Source: Hyphomonadaceae bacterium
GTDB taxonomy: Bacteria > Pseudomonadota > Alphaproteobacteria > Caulobacterales > Aquidulcibacteraceae
DNA: 64,000 nt
Direction: 5' to 3'
Assembly (NCBI GenBank): GCA_016791365.1
Contig: JAEUMT010000028.1
Coordinates: 80,903 to 144,902, forward strand
Shown here: positions 33,878 to 42,969 of the stretch, piece by piece
Layout: the number at the start of each line of letters is the position of its first letter
Position numbering within the stretch: position 1 is the first letter of the stretch
Translations under genes and position numbers: made by a program
Notes under the pieces: generated by a model
Told to the model about the DNA's origin: nothing
Seen by the model: the letters and a program-made list of their open reading frames with translations, nothing else
The model's database searches: none

Positions 33878-34722
33878 GGTTCAAGCTCCACGGTCGGCCG
33901 CGGGCTGCGCGGCGTAAGAACGGATGGATTCTCTTCGAGGTTGTTGGCGACACGGCTGATCGACGACGCCGCACGGCGGATCTCTTCAGCGGCTAGCGAA
34001 AGCTCCGGCAGCGTTTCGCCGGCGGCGACTCCAGCCGCTTGGTTCACCGACCCCAGAACTTCATCCAGGTCGGCAAGATCCGACTGCATCTGACGCGCGA
34101 GCACCGCGATCTCGCGCGCCGCGTCGCCCGACTGGTTCACCACGGAATCCTGCGCCGCCAGCTGCTGCGAAATGCTCTCCAGATTTTCCAATGTCCGCGT
34201 CACACGCGCGATGTTCTCATCGGTCAGCAGATCACGCACGGCGGCCATGGCTTCGCTGGCGCGCATCGCCACTTCCTCACCCCGCGCGACAATGACGTCG
34301 ATCTGACTGCCCCGACCCTGAATACGCGGCGGCGGCGCGCCGAACGTGCCGCGCAGAATTTCCGAATCCGCCGCTCCCGCCGAAAGTTGGATCAGCGTCA
34401 CACCCGTCAAACCAATCGGTTCAAGCTGCGCTTCGGTATCCGTCTTCACCGGCACGTCGGACGACACGCGGATACGCGCGATCACGCGGTTGGTGTTGTC
34501 GGGGTCGATGCGCAGCGATTCCACTTCACCGACCTTGATGCCATTGAAGCGCACTTCGCCGCCTTCCGTCAGACCGCGCACGGGATCATCGAACACGACA
34601 TCGTATTCGTTGAAGCCACGCCTCAAATCGCCCGTTGTGATCCACATGGCGAAGAGCATGATCAATAGCGCGCCGATTATGGTCGAGGCGCCGATCAGGA
34701 CGTAGTTGGCTTTTGTTTCCAT
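33874..34722 (-). CDS. mlaD: MlaD family (MCE domain) lipid-transport protein
   Basis: I start at ATG 34722 (METKANYVLIG) behind GGGAGGG; a longer frame upstream overlaps the ATPase gene. One transmembrane helix (~8-28) anchors the protein in the inner membrane. The MCE domain (~38-120) has FDDPVRGLTEGGEVRFNGIK and VGEVESLRID. A long helical C-terminus (~150-270) follows, as in proteins that stack as hexameric rings in the periplasm. Gene order MlaE-MlaF-MlaD-lipoprotein supports the role. The spacing to MlaF is four bases. Confidence 0.9.
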   Translation of the reverse strand: METKANYVLIGASTIIGALLIMLFAMWITTGDLRRGFNEYDVVFDDPVRGLTEGGEVRFNGIKVGEVESLRIDPDNTNRVIARIRVSSDVPVKTDTEAQLEPIGLTGVTLIQLSAGAADSEILRGTFGAPPPRIQGRGSQIDVIVARGEEVAMRASEAMAAVRDLLTDENIARVTRTLENLESISQQLAAQDSVVNQSGDAAREIAVLARQMQSDLADLDEVLGSVNQAAGVAAGETLPELSLAAEEIRRAASSISRVANNLEENPSVLTPRSPRPTVELEP

Positions 34723-34726
34723 GACT

Positions 34727-35479
34727 CTACCCTCCCGCGGCGCCGCGCGTGGCGGCGCGGCCTCGCGGACCTGAGAAATATTCATTCACCCAACCTTGAG
34801 CGTTGGCGGTGATTTCGGGGATCGTGCCGATCGCGGCGACCTTGCCTTTATACAGCACGGCGACCCGGTCGCAGATTGCGTGCAGCGTATCCAGGTCATG
34901 CGTCACAAGAAACACGGTGAGACCCAAAGAGCGTGCAAGCTCTTGGGTCATGCGGTCGAAATTTTCGGCGCTGATAGGATCGAGGCCGGCGGTGGGTTCG
35001 TCGAGAAACAGAAGCTCAGGATCGAGCGCGATCGCACGCGCCACCGAGGCGCGTTTGCGCATGCCGCCGGATATCTGGGACGGCTTCTTGTGGTGCGCGT
35101 CCGGGCCAAGCCCGGCCATCGAGAGTTTGAGGCCGGCAATGTCGCGGCGCAGCGCGGACGACAGATGCGTGTGCTCGCGCAGCGGCGCCTCGACGTTTTC
35201 CAGCACTGTCAGATTGGAAAACAGCGCGCCATCCTGGAACATCACGCCAAGCCGCGGCTGGCGCTCGTCATCTTCAAAACACGGAAAGCTGATCTCACCG
35301 GCTGTCGGCGCATCGAGGCCAACGATCTCGCGCAGCAACACCGACTTGCCCGTGCCCGACGGGCCGACAACGCCGAGGATTTCACCGCGGCGGACGTCAA
35401 GCTCGAGCCCGTCGTGAACCGTCTGCGGTCCAAAGCGCGTGACCAGGCCGCGCACGCGAATGGCGATCTCCTCGCTCAC
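34727..35479 (-). CDS. mlaF: Mla-type ABC transporter ATP-binding protein
   Basis: This 250-residue protein starts with a GTG whose GTGA overlaps the stop of the permease gene, so the long upstream frame is not used. All ABC ATPase motifs are intact: Walker A GPSGTGKS, Q-loop FQDGALF, signature QISGGMRKRASVARA, Walker B LLFLDEPTAGLDP and H-loop LVTHD. It should energise lipid transport with the MlaE-type permease encoded directly upstream. Confidence 0.92.
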   Translation of the reverse strand: MSEEIAIRVRGLVTRFGPQTVHDGLELDVRRGEILGVVGPSGTGKSVLLREIVGLDAPTAGEISFPCFEDDERQPRLGVMFQDGALFSNLTVLENVEAPLREHTHLSSALRRDIAGLKLSMAGLGPDAHHKKPSQISGGMRKRASVARAIALDPELLFLDEPTAGLDPISAENFDRMTQELARSLGLTVFLVTHDLDTLHAICDRVAVLYKGKVAAIGTIPEITANAQGWVNEYFSGPRGRAATRGAAGG

Positions 35480-36609
35480 CAGTTCATCTCCAGGAACCAG
35501 AGCGCGAAGATGGCGTCGAGCAGGATCACCATGAAGATGCCCTGCACCACCGAGGTCGTAACGCGGGAGCCAAGCGAGCCGACGTCGCCGCCGACCGAAA
35601 GCCCCTGCTTGCAAGCGATGATCGCCAGGACGATGGCGAAGGCCGGCGCCTTCACGAAGCCAACCCAGAAATGTTGCGCCGGCACAACCTCGGCGATCCG
35701 CGCGAAGAACATATTGGGGCTGACGCCAAGCGAACTCCAGCATACCAGCAAGCCGCCGAAAATGCCTGACATCATCGCCGCGAATGTGAGGATCGGCGTC
35801 ATCACGAGCATGGCGACAACGCGGGGCACGACGAGCGCATCCATCGGATTGATGCCGATGACACGCATGGCGTCGATTTCCTGGCGCATCTTCATCGCGC
35901 CGATCTCGGCCGTGAACGATGAATTTGTTCGGCCGGCGAGGATGACGCCCGTGATGACGACGCCAAACTCACGCAGCATCGAGAAGGTCACAAGTTCAAC
36001 GGTGAACACCGAGGCGCCAAAATCGCCGAGAATGCGGGCGCCGAGATAGGCGACGACCAAGCCGATGAAGAAGGAAAGCAGCGCGACGATCGGCAATGCA
36101 TTGAGGCCGGCGGTCTCCATGACGTGAACGACTGAAACGGCGCGGATACGCCGCCAATTGGTGAGCTGGCGCCCGATGACGACAAGGGTCTCGCCGAAAA
36201 ATCCAACCGTCTCGATGATCTCCTCGCCGATCGCGGCGACCGCGCGGCCGGTGACCTCGGCGAACCCTTTCAGGCCGGTTGGTTGGCGCGGGTCGGCGGC
36301 GGGGCCGGCATAGGATTTACGCGTCGCCTGCAGCAGCCGCATCGCGTTCGCATGTTCGCCGCGAATGGCGATGCGGACTTTGTCGCCGGCGGCGCTTTCG
36401 CGGAAAGTGCGATCGATCAGATAAGCGCCCGCGACATCGAAGCGCCCGAGGCTCGACACGTCGACAACCGCGCCTTGCGTTAACTTCTCAGAAACCTCCG
36501 ACAAGCCGTTCTCAAGGCCGGAGATGGTGTCCACCGTCCAGTCACCGCGCAGCGCCAGAACCGGCGCGTGCTCATCCTCGCGGAAGTCAAAAGCGGCCGT
36601 TTCGGCCAA
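35476..36609 (-). CDS. mlaE: MlaE-type permease with fused N-terminal STAS domain
   Basis: This protein has 377 residues. The first ~100 are a STAS domain (VLALRGDWTVDTISGLE ... VVDVSSLGRFDVAGAYLID), the counterpart of separate MlaB in enterobacteria. The MlaE permease domain (~125-377) has about five to six membrane helices and the conserved GRTNSSFTAEIGAMKMRQEIDAM loop (read in two parts: GRTNSSFTAEIG, then AMKMRQEIDAM). It is the first gene of the operon; its promoter is in the 112-base gap 36610-36721. No MlaC or MlaA gene is present in the window. Confidence 0.92.
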   Translation of the reverse strand: MAETAAFDFREDEHAPVLALRGDWTVDTISGLENGLSEVSEKLTQGAVVDVSSLGRFDVAGAYLIDRTFRESAAGDKVRIAIRGEHANAMRLLQATRKSYAGPAADPRQPTGLKGFAEVTGRAVAAIGEEIIETVGFFGETLVVIGRQLTNWRRIRAVSVVHVMETAGLNALPIVALLSFFIGLVVAYLGARILGDFGASVFTVELVTFSMLREFGVVITGVILAGRTNSSFTAEIGAMKMRQEIDAMRVIGINPMDALVVPRVVAMLVMTPILTFAAMMSGIFGGLLVCWSSLGVSPNMFFARIAEVVPAQHFWVGFVKAPAFAIVLAIIACKQGLSVGGDVGSLGSRVTTSVVQGIFMVILLDAIFALWFLEMNW

Positions 36610-36721
36610 TCACAGTCCCCTTCGAGCTTTCTGCCCGTCAACCGATAACGGCTAACAGAAAATATTAGGCAAAGAAGCGAAGGCACGCGTCAGTGGCGAG
36701 GTTCCCGCGCAAGGGGAATTC

Positions 36722-37927
36722 TTACCGGGGTGTTGCCGGCGAAACGCGTGGTTTTGGCGGTATCAGCAACAGAGCGAGCAGTCCGCCTGCCCCGGCCATG
36801 GCGGCCATGGCCCAGTAGCCGATCGCGCCGCCGACGTCATAAAGCTGACCGGAGATGAGGGTGGACACGCCCATCAGAAGCCCGCCGGACATGACCGCGT
36901 AAAGCGTCTGCGCCATGGCGGCGGAACTCTCCGGCGCGTCGCGATGCAAAAGCCGCATCGCACCGACATGGGCGGCGGCGAAACTCAGAGCATGCATCGC
37001 CTGCAACGGCCAAAGCGCGAGCCCCAAAGGGGCAAAGCCCATGACGAACCAGCGTGCAACCGCGGCGCCTGCGCCAAGCAAAATCAAACCCTCAGGTGTG
37101 GTGCGCCGTTCTATAATAGGCAGGCTCCAGAGGAACGCGACTTCGCAAGCGACACCAAACGCCCAGAGCACGCCGATCATTTCCGGTGAGATGCCCTGCC
37201 CGCGCCAAACGTTGGTGGAGAAGGAATAGTAGAACCCATGCGCAGCTTGAATGAGACCGCACGCGACAATCAGAATGAGGAATTGACGGTTCCGCAGAAG
37301 CGCGTTGGCGCCGCCGGTGCGGGACGGGTTCGCGACAGGCGGCGGCGGGTCTTTGGGCAACCCGAGCCAACTCGTCACGGTGGTGAGCGAGAGCCCGCAA
37401 ATGATCCAGACGACAACCGCGACCAAGCCGAAGCGCGCGATCACGATTCCGCCCAACACGTTGGCGGCGATGAACGCGATCGAGCCAATGCCGCGCGCGA
37501 CGCCGTAACTCATCCGGCCCTGCGCGGTCGCCCGCAAGGTGGCGGCTTCGATCAGCGGCGTCATCGATTGGCTGAGCGTCAGCGCGATGAAGCCGAGCGC
37601 AAGCAGCGGCCAGAAGCCATCCACAAAGAAGAAGGCGGTGTAAGCAAGAACGGCGGCGAGCGCGATATACCTCAGAGGCGCCGCGCGATCGGATGCGCGG
37701 TCGGAGCGGTACGCGATCAACGGCCCGGTAATGACACGCGCAAATTGCGCGAGCGAAAGGATGATGCCGATCTCGGCGCCGGAAAGTCCGCGCTCGGCTT
37801 CAAGCCAGCGCGGCAGAAAAACCAGGATGACGCCGGTAGTGCCGAACAGCGCGGACATCACCATGGTCACGCGCGCGGCGCGGGTGGCGAAGATGTGCTG
37901 GGGAGGCGATTCAGCGCTCAAGCGCAC
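36722..37927 (-). CDS. MFS transporter (PPP/HcaT-like family)
   Basis: About 401 residues and 12 hydrophobic segments. The first helices carry VILVFLPRWLEAERGLSGAE and FARVITGPLIAYRSDRASDR, matching the phenylpropionate-permease-like (HcaT) branch of the major facilitator superfamily. I choose the GTG at 37927; the open frame extends to 38026 but would overlap the divergent peptidase gene and adds a non-helical stretch. The substrate is unknown; small aromatic acids are transported by characterised relatives. Confidence 0.82.
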   Translation of the reverse strand: MRLSAESPPQHIFATRAARVTMVMSALFGTTGVILVFLPRWLEAERGLSGAEIGIILSLAQFARVITGPLIAYRSDRASDRAAPLRYIALAAVLAYTAFFFVDGFWPLLALGFIALTLSQSMTPLIEAATLRATAQGRMSYGVARGIGSIAFIAANVLGGIVIARFGLVAVVVWIICGLSLTTVTSWLGLPKDPPPPVANPSRTGGANALLRNRQFLILIVACGLIQAAHGFYYSFSTNVWRGQGISPEMIGVLWAFGVACEVAFLWSLPIIERRTTPEGLILLGAGAAVARWFVMGFAPLGLALWPLQAMHALSFAAAHVGAMRLLHRDAPESSAAMAQTLYAVMSGGLLMGVSTLISGQLYDVGGAIGYWAMAAMAGAGGLLALLLIPPKPRVSPATPR

Positions 37928-38024
37928 CGCGTAGCACTGCTTTCCGGGCGCCGCGAGACAGCAGAATTGGAACGCTGGCAGCGCGAGCCTTGCACCACGC
38001 GCTGGGCGCCCGTAACCAAGCGTC

Positions 38025-39005
38025 ATGTACGGACAAACGCCCCCGCCCCGCCGCGACCTTTATCCCGCGATCGAAGCCTATTCGAGCGAGATGCTGAAGG
38101 TTTCGGATCTGCACACGATTTATGTGGAGCAATCGGGCAACCCGAACGGACGTCCGGCGGTGGCGCTGCATGGCGGACCTGGCGGGGGGCTCTCGCCGGA
38201 GATGCGCCGGTTCTTCGATCCCAAGCGCTTCCGCGTGCTGGCGATGGATCAACGCGGCTGCGGACGTTCAACGCCCCATGCTGAACTTCGTGAAAACACA
38301 ACCTGGGATCTGGTCGCCGACATCGAGCGCGTGCGCGAAAGGTTCGGCATCGACAAATGGGTGGTCTTCGGCGGCTCGTGGGGCTCGACTCTGTCGCTGG
38401 CGTATGCGGCCAAGCATCCCGAACGATGCGCGGGCCTCGTATTGCGCGGGATTTTCCTGCTGCGGAAGAGCGAGATCGATTGGTTCTACCAGGACGGCGC
38501 GAGCCACGTTTATCCCGACGCCTTCGAGCGGTACGCGCAGGCCATTCCGCCAGGCGAGCGCGGCGACTTCCTGCGCGCCTATCACAAGCGCCTCACATCG
38601 AACGATTGGGCCGAACGCGTGCGCGCCGCGCGCGCCTGGTCACGTTGGGAAGGCGAAACCATTTCGATCGCGGGGCCCAGCGCGCTGCCCTCGCGCTTCA
38701 ACGAAGACCGGTTCGTCGAAGCGTTCGCGCGGATCGAGAACCACTATTTCATGCATGGCGGTTTTTTTGAAACCGATGGCTGGTTGCTGGAGCAAGCGCC
38801 GCGGATGCGCGGCATCCCCTGCCGCATCGCGCAAGGCCGCTACGATATGTGCACGCCGATGAAGAGCGCATGGGACTTGAAGCAGCGTTGGCCGGAAGCG
38901 GAATTGGAAGTGATCCACGACGCCGGCCATAGCTCGCTTGAGCCTGGCATCGTCGACGCACTGGTGCGCGCGACAGACTGGATGGCGGATCGCGGCGCCT
39001 GGTAG
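38025..39005 (+). CDS. pip: Prolyl aminopeptidase (S33, alpha/beta hydrolase)
   Basis: This 326-residue cytoplasmic enzyme removes N-terminal proline from peptides. Motifs: the oxyanion HGGPGGGLSP, MDQRGCGRSTPH, the nucleophile elbow GGSWGSTLSLAYA (catalytic Ser), the acid in GRYDMCTP and the catalytic His in HDAGHSS. Length and motif order match the proline iminopeptidase family. It is divergent from the MFS gene with about 97 bases between the chosen starts. Confidence 0.93.
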   Translation: MYGQTPPPRRDLYPAIEAYSSEMLKVSDLHTIYVEQSGNPNGRPAVALHGGPGGGLSPEMRRFFDPKRFRVLAMDQRGCGRSTPHAELRENTTWDLVADIERVRERFGIDKWVVFGGSWGSTLSLAYAAKHPERCAGLVLRGIFLLRKSEIDWFYQDGASHVYPDAFERYAQAIPPGERGDFLRAYHKRLTSNDWAERVRAARAWSRWEGETISIAGPSALPSRFNEDRFVEAFARIENHYFMHGGFFETDGWLLEQAPRMRGIPCRIAQGRYDMCTPMKSAWDLKQRWPEAELEVIHDAGHSSLEPGIVDALVRATDWMADRGAW

Positions 39006-39010
39006 CGCTT

Positions 39011-39030
39011 CCCTCGCCCCGCAAAGCGGG
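39011..39030. repeat. Left arm of 20-bp inverted repeat
   Basis: CCCTCGCCCCGCAAAGCGGG is the exact reverse complement of 39275-39294. The pair brackets a DUF559 gene remnant, a 284-bp unit in total. Confidence 0.75.
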
Positions 39031-39048
39031 TTGTGAGAGAGGGGGACG

Positions 39049-39267
39049 TTGAAACATCCTCCGGAGGTCGATCGCGCGAGACGCTTGCGGCAAACGCAGA
39101 GCGTTGCTGAGAAGCTCTTGTGGGAACGGTTGCGGCGCAATCAGCTCAATGTGCGTGACGCGCCGGAGCATGTGCTCGATTGGATTGCGCGGGTTGGCGA
39201 ATTGGTCTTGGCCGGCAAGTTCGTGGGTGGCGAGCTGCGGAGGTTGGATCATGTCCCCCGCCCCTAA
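39049..39267 (+). pseudogene. DUF559 (Vsr-like endonuclease fold) gene remnant
   Basis: A 72-codon frame begins with RARRLRQTQSVAEKLLWERL-RRNQLN, the well-known N-terminus of DUF559 proteins. The residues that should follow (the FRRQHPIGPYVVDF core and catalytic part) are absent and replaced by an unrelated tail. Intact members are about 110-130 residues. I read it as a deleted remnant. It lies inside perfect 20-bp inverted repeats, an arrangement that could reflect mobility or simply a repeat-rich gap. Confidence 0.6.
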
Positions 39268-39274
39268 CCCCTCC

Positions 39275-39294
39275 CCCGCTTTGCGGGGCGAGGG
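39275..39294. repeat. Right arm of 20-bp inverted repeat
   Basis: CCCGCTTTGCGGGGCGAGGG is complementary to 39011-39030. It sits 11 bases beyond the stop of rodA (minus strand), so its internal hairpin may also serve as that operon's terminator. Confidence 0.72.
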
Positions 39295-39305
39295 GGATTA
39301 GGAGA

Positions 39306-40454
39306 TCACCACAACCAGCCGCGCGCGCCGTGTTGATCGCGGTGGAGATCGACGCTGAGCACGATCGCGTAGCCGGCCATGAGCGTCACCATCGCCGTGC
39401 CGCCAAAACTGATCATCGGCAAAGGAATGCCAACGACCGGCACGAGCCCGATGACCATCGCCGTATTGATAAAGACGTAGCATGCAAGCGTCGCGGCGAC
39501 GCCCCCGGCGGCGAGTTTGCCGAACAACGAACGGGCCTTGTAAGCAACCTGCATAGTGAAAGCCAAAAGCGCGCCAAACAGGAACAGCACGAGCGCGCCG
39601 CCGAGCAGGCCGAACTCTTCAACGATCATCGTGAAGATGAAGTCGGTGTGTTTCTCGGGCAAAAAGTCGAGCTGGCTCTGCGTGCCCTGCATCCAGCCGC
39701 GACCGAACAGCCCCGCGGAGCCAATGGCGATCTTCGACTGCAGCACGTGATAACCGGCGCCAAGCGGATCTTGCGTAATGCCAAGAAACACGTCGACGCG
39801 CTGCCGCTGATATTCATGCAGCAGGCCGAAATACGCGAACACCGCGCCGCCTATGGCGACGATCGCTCCCGCGGCGATGATGCGCCAGAGCAGACCGCCC
39901 AGGAACATGATGCAGACGCCGGCGAAGAGGATCATCAGCGAGGTGCCGAGGTCGGGCTGGTGCATGACGAGAGCGACAGGCGCGACGATCATCAGGAATG
40001 GCGGCGCCACCCAGAGCACGGTGCCGGTCTTGCGCGGATCGAGCTGGTGATAATAGCGCGACAGCGCCAACACGATGCCGACCTTCATCAGCTCCGAGGG
40101 CTGCAAGGAAAGCGGACCGATATCGAGCCAGCGCGTCGCGCCCATACGTGTCGCGCCAAAAAGCTCAACACCAACCAGTAAAACCAGGGCGCCGGCATAA
40201 AGCGGGTACGCAATCGCCAACCAGAAGCGTGTGTCGAGGAAGATGGCGGCGAACACCATCATGAAGAGCAGCACAGTGAAGCGGATGCCGTGCGTGAGCG
40301 GCATGTCTGTCCACGCGCCGGACGAAACCGAGAAGTGCATCAGCACGCCGATGAAGGCGAGCGCGATGAGGATCGTGATGATCCCCCAGTTCAGCTTCGC
40401 GAAACGATCGAAGACCGTGTTCGGGCCGGAGGTCGACATGGAGAGCGTCGTCAT
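39306..40454 (-). CDS. rodA: RodA peptidoglycan glycosyltransferase (SEDS)
   Basis: This 382-residue multi-pass membrane protein of the SEDS family polymerises lipid II during side-wall growth with PBP2. Signatures: RWLDIGPLSLQPSELMKVGI, HQPDLGTSLMIL, AIGSAGLFGRGWMQGTQSQL and LPEKHTDFIFTMIVEEFG, plus the C-terminal VGIPLPMISFGGT. It is the last gene of the elongasome operon and overlaps the PBP2 stop by four bases (ATGA). Confidence 0.95.
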   Translation of the reverse strand: MTTLSMSTSGPNTVFDRFAKLNWGIITILIALAFIGVLMHFSVSSGAWTDMPLTHGIRFTVLLFMMVFAAIFLDTRFWLAIAYPLYAGALVLLVGVELFGATRMGATRWLDIGPLSLQPSELMKVGIVLALSRYYHQLDPRKTGTVLWVAPPFLMIVAPVALVMHQPDLGTSLMILFAGVCIMFLGGLLWRIIAAGAIVAIGGAVFAYFGLLHEYQRQRVDVFLGITQDPLGAGYHVLQSKIAIGSAGLFGRGWMQGTQSQLDFLPEKHTDFIFTMIVEEFGLLGGALVLFLFGALLAFTMQVAYKARSLFGKLAAGGVAATLACYVFINTAMVIGLVPVVGIPLPMISFGGTAMVTLMAGYAIVLSVDLHRDQHGARGWLW

Positions 40455-42448
40455 GCGCGGCTATCCGGTTCGAGTTGCGCCAAAGTCGCCGCCGGCCGGT
40501 TCGACGGATCGCGCAGCAGCAATTGGCGCATGATCATCGCCGTGATCGGCGAGGCGTCGAGCGCGGGGTTGATGTGCCCGCCGTGCTCAAGCACCACCGC
40601 GCCAGCGTAGCGCGGATTGTCGTACGGCGCGAAGGACACAAAGAGCGCGTGATCGCGAAGCCGCCATGGCAGATCGATGTCGCGGATAACGCCGCGCGCG
40701 CGCTCCGCCGCGGTGATGACGCGCGCCTGCGCGGTGCCGGTCTTGCCGGCCATTTGAATTGGGGTGCTGCCCGGAGGCGCGGTCGCGGCGTCAACAATGA
40801 CGCCGTCCGGGCGGCGCTTCAATTGCAGCATGTTGCCGGCGCGCGTGGCGGTGCCGCCGCCTTCATTGGCGACGCCGAACATGCCCTGGCGGATAGCCAG
40901 CAAATGCTCGGGCGAAATATCCGGCAAACGCGGCGCCCGGCGCTCGCCTGGAAATCCTGGCGCTTCGTGCACGAGGCGCGGTGTAACGGCCAGACCGTTG
41001 TTGGCGATGCGCGCCGCCATGATCGCAAGCTGGAGCGGCGTGACGACAAGCGAGCCCTGCCCGATGCCGTAGTTGACGGTGAGACCAGCCGTCCAACGTT
41101 CGTGACGATTGGCGAGCCACCATTCCGGATCGGGCACCAGGCCGCGTTGCACGTTCGGCAAAGAGACATCGTGCGCAACGCCGAAGCCGAACTCTCGCGC
41201 GGCGGCGGCGATACGTTCAGGGCCGGCGCGTAGCGCGGCCTGATAGAAGTAAACGTCGCAGCTTTCCTTGATCGCGCGGTTCATATTGATCGAACCGTGC
41301 CCGCCGCGCTTCCAGCAGTGGAAGTTGCGGCCGCCGAACGGGAAGTAACCGGGACAGTTCACGTGCCAATCGTCTTCGACGCCAGCTTGCTTGGCGGCGA
41401 TGCCGACGGTGAGCTTGAAGGTGGAGCCTGGCGGATAACCACCGGAGATCGCCTTGTTGAAGAGCGGCTTCTTCTCGTCTTCGTTCAGGACGCGGAAAGG
41501 CTCTTGCGCGATGCCATTGACGAATAGATTTGGATCGAACGTCGGCGAGGACGCCATCACCAGCACGTCGCCGGTGTAAATATCCATGACGACAGCTGAA
41601 CCGGCTTGATCGCCGAAACTCTGCATCGCGGTCCGCTGCAATTCATGGTCAATCGTCAGCACGACACCGGAGCCGCGCACCGGCTCCCTGCGCTCGGTGA
41701 CGTCCTCGCCTTGCTCAACGCCACGTGCGTTGACAATAACTTTGCGCCAGCCGGCTTCACCGTGCAGCACAGTCTCCAGCGACGCTTCAAGACCAGCCTT
41801 ACCGACGCGCACATGCGGATTGCGCAGATAGACAGCGCGGCTCTGCCCCTGGGCCGGGTCTTCAAGCGCGCGGTCAATATCGCGTTGCGTCGGCTTTTGC
41901 ACGTAACCGATCGGATGCGCGTAAACGACATCGAACGGATACGCGCGCACGTCAGCCGATTGCGCGACGATGCCCTGCAATTCCGGCAAGCGAACGTTGA
42001 TGGCGTTGAACTCTTCCCAGGTCAGCCCCTCTTTCAGGGGCTGGGGCTCGTAGCGCGAGCCGCCACGCACGCGGATGATGGCGCGGCGCGCCCATTCGGC
42101 ATCGAGACCGAGGATCTGCGCGACCCGCCCGACGGTCTCTTCCATGTTCTCGACGTCGTTTTGCACGACGGCGACCTGGTAGTCCTTCGAGGTCTGGGCC
42201 AGCACGACGCCGAAGCGGTCATAGATGACGCCGCGGGGCGGCGCGATGATGCGCGTGTCGAAACGGTTCTCGTCGGCGGCGTCGGTATATTCACCGCTGA
42301 TCAAGTTCGTGGCCTGGAGTTGCCCCATGCGGAACATGATCGCACCGAGCGTGCCGGCGCCAATGAAAGACAGCAGAGCAGCGCGGCGATTGAAGATCAC
42401 CGTCGCGTCGCGCTTGGGCAGCGTCGAGCCGACTTTCTTGCCCTTCAT
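40451..42448 (-). CDS. mrdA: Penicillin-binding protein 2 (elongasome transpeptidase)
   Basis: I start at ATG 42448 (MKGKKVGST), preceded by GGGAG and overlapping the mreD stop (ATGA), giving 665 residues. An N-terminal membrane anchor (about residues 25-42) leads to the dimerisation domain. The transpeptidase domain has GYPPGSTFKL (active-site Ser and Lys), a YGIGQGSLVVTPLQ stretch and the KTGTAQ motif. It crosslinks new peptidoglycan along the cell body and pairs with RodA, encoded next. Confidence 0.95.
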   Translation of the reverse strand: MKGKKVGSTLPKRDATVIFNRRAALLSFIGAGTLGAIMFRMGQLQATNLISGEYTDAADENRFDTRIIAPPRGVIYDRFGVVLAQTSKDYQVAVVQNDVENMEETVGRVAQILGLDAEWARRAIIRVRGGSRYEPQPLKEGLTWEEFNAINVRLPELQGIVAQSADVRAYPFDVVYAHPIGYVQKPTQRDIDRALEDPAQGQSRAVYLRNPHVRVGKAGLEASLETVLHGEAGWRKVIVNARGVEQGEDVTERREPVRGSGVVLTIDHELQRTAMQSFGDQAGSAVVMDIYTGDVLVMASSPTFDPNLFVNGIAQEPFRVLNEDEKKPLFNKAISGGYPPGSTFKLTVGIAAKQAGVEDDWHVNCPGYFPFGGRNFHCWKRGGHGSINMNRAIKESCDVYFYQAALRAGPERIAAAAREFGFGVAHDVSLPNVQRGLVPDPEWWLANRHERWTAGLTVNYGIGQGSLVVTPLQLAIMAARIANNGLAVTPRLVHEAPGFPGERRAPRLPDISPEHLLAIRQGMFGVANEGGGTATRAGNMLQLKRRPDGVIVDAATAPPGSTPIQMAGKTGTAQARVITAAERARGVIRDIDLPWRLRDHALFVSFAPYDNPRYAGAVVLEHGGHINPALDASPITAMIMRQLLLRDPSNRPAATLAQLEPDSRA

Positions 42449-42969
42449 CGGCGGGCTCCCGCGCGCAGGCTCGCGGATGCGCTCATGTAGAGCGGCCGCA
42501 CGATCGGGAAGATGATCGCGGTGATGATTGCAGCTTCGGCGTACGGCAGCACGGAAATATTGCGGCCCAGGCCCAGACGCGCGAGCACATATGCAACGCC
42601 AATGCTGATCAATGTGGTGACAATGAAGCCGCCCCACAGCGACACCAAATTCGGAGCGGACATGATGTTCGCCGCAATGCGGCCCACAAGATAAGCGGAG
42701 ACGTAGATCGCGGCGAACAAGCCATAAGGCCCGCCCGCGAGTTGATCATGTAGGAGCCCAAGCACAGCCAGCATGAGCGGTGCGCGCCAGCCGCTTTCGT
42801 CCTCCGCGGCCCATCCATACGCAGCCCACAATACGGCAAGCGGCATTGGCGGTTGCGCGAAGAGCGGGCCAAGCGGCAGCGCCGGCAGGATCACGCTGGC
42901 GACCGCAAGCGCAAAACCCCAAGCCCGCAATGCGCCGCGACCGGGCGCGCGCATGCGAAACACGTTCAT
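42445..42969 (-). CDS. mreD: Rod shape-determining protein MreD
   Basis: This 174-residue hydrophobic protein has about five helices and the typical MreD core LMLAVLGLLHDQLAGGPYGL (drug-like LxDxLxGxPxG loop). MreD is the inner-membrane link between MreC and the wall synthases. Both neighbours overlap it by four bases, indicating strict coupling. Confidence 0.93.
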   Translation of the reverse strand: MNVFRMRAPGRGALRAWGFALAVASVILPALPLGPLFAQPPMPLAVLWAAYGWAAEDESGWRAPLMLAVLGLLHDQLAGGPYGLFAAIYVSAYLVGRIAANIMSAPNLVSLWGGFIVTTLISIGVAYVLARLGLGRNISVLPYAEAAIITAIIFPIVRPLYMSASASLRAGARR

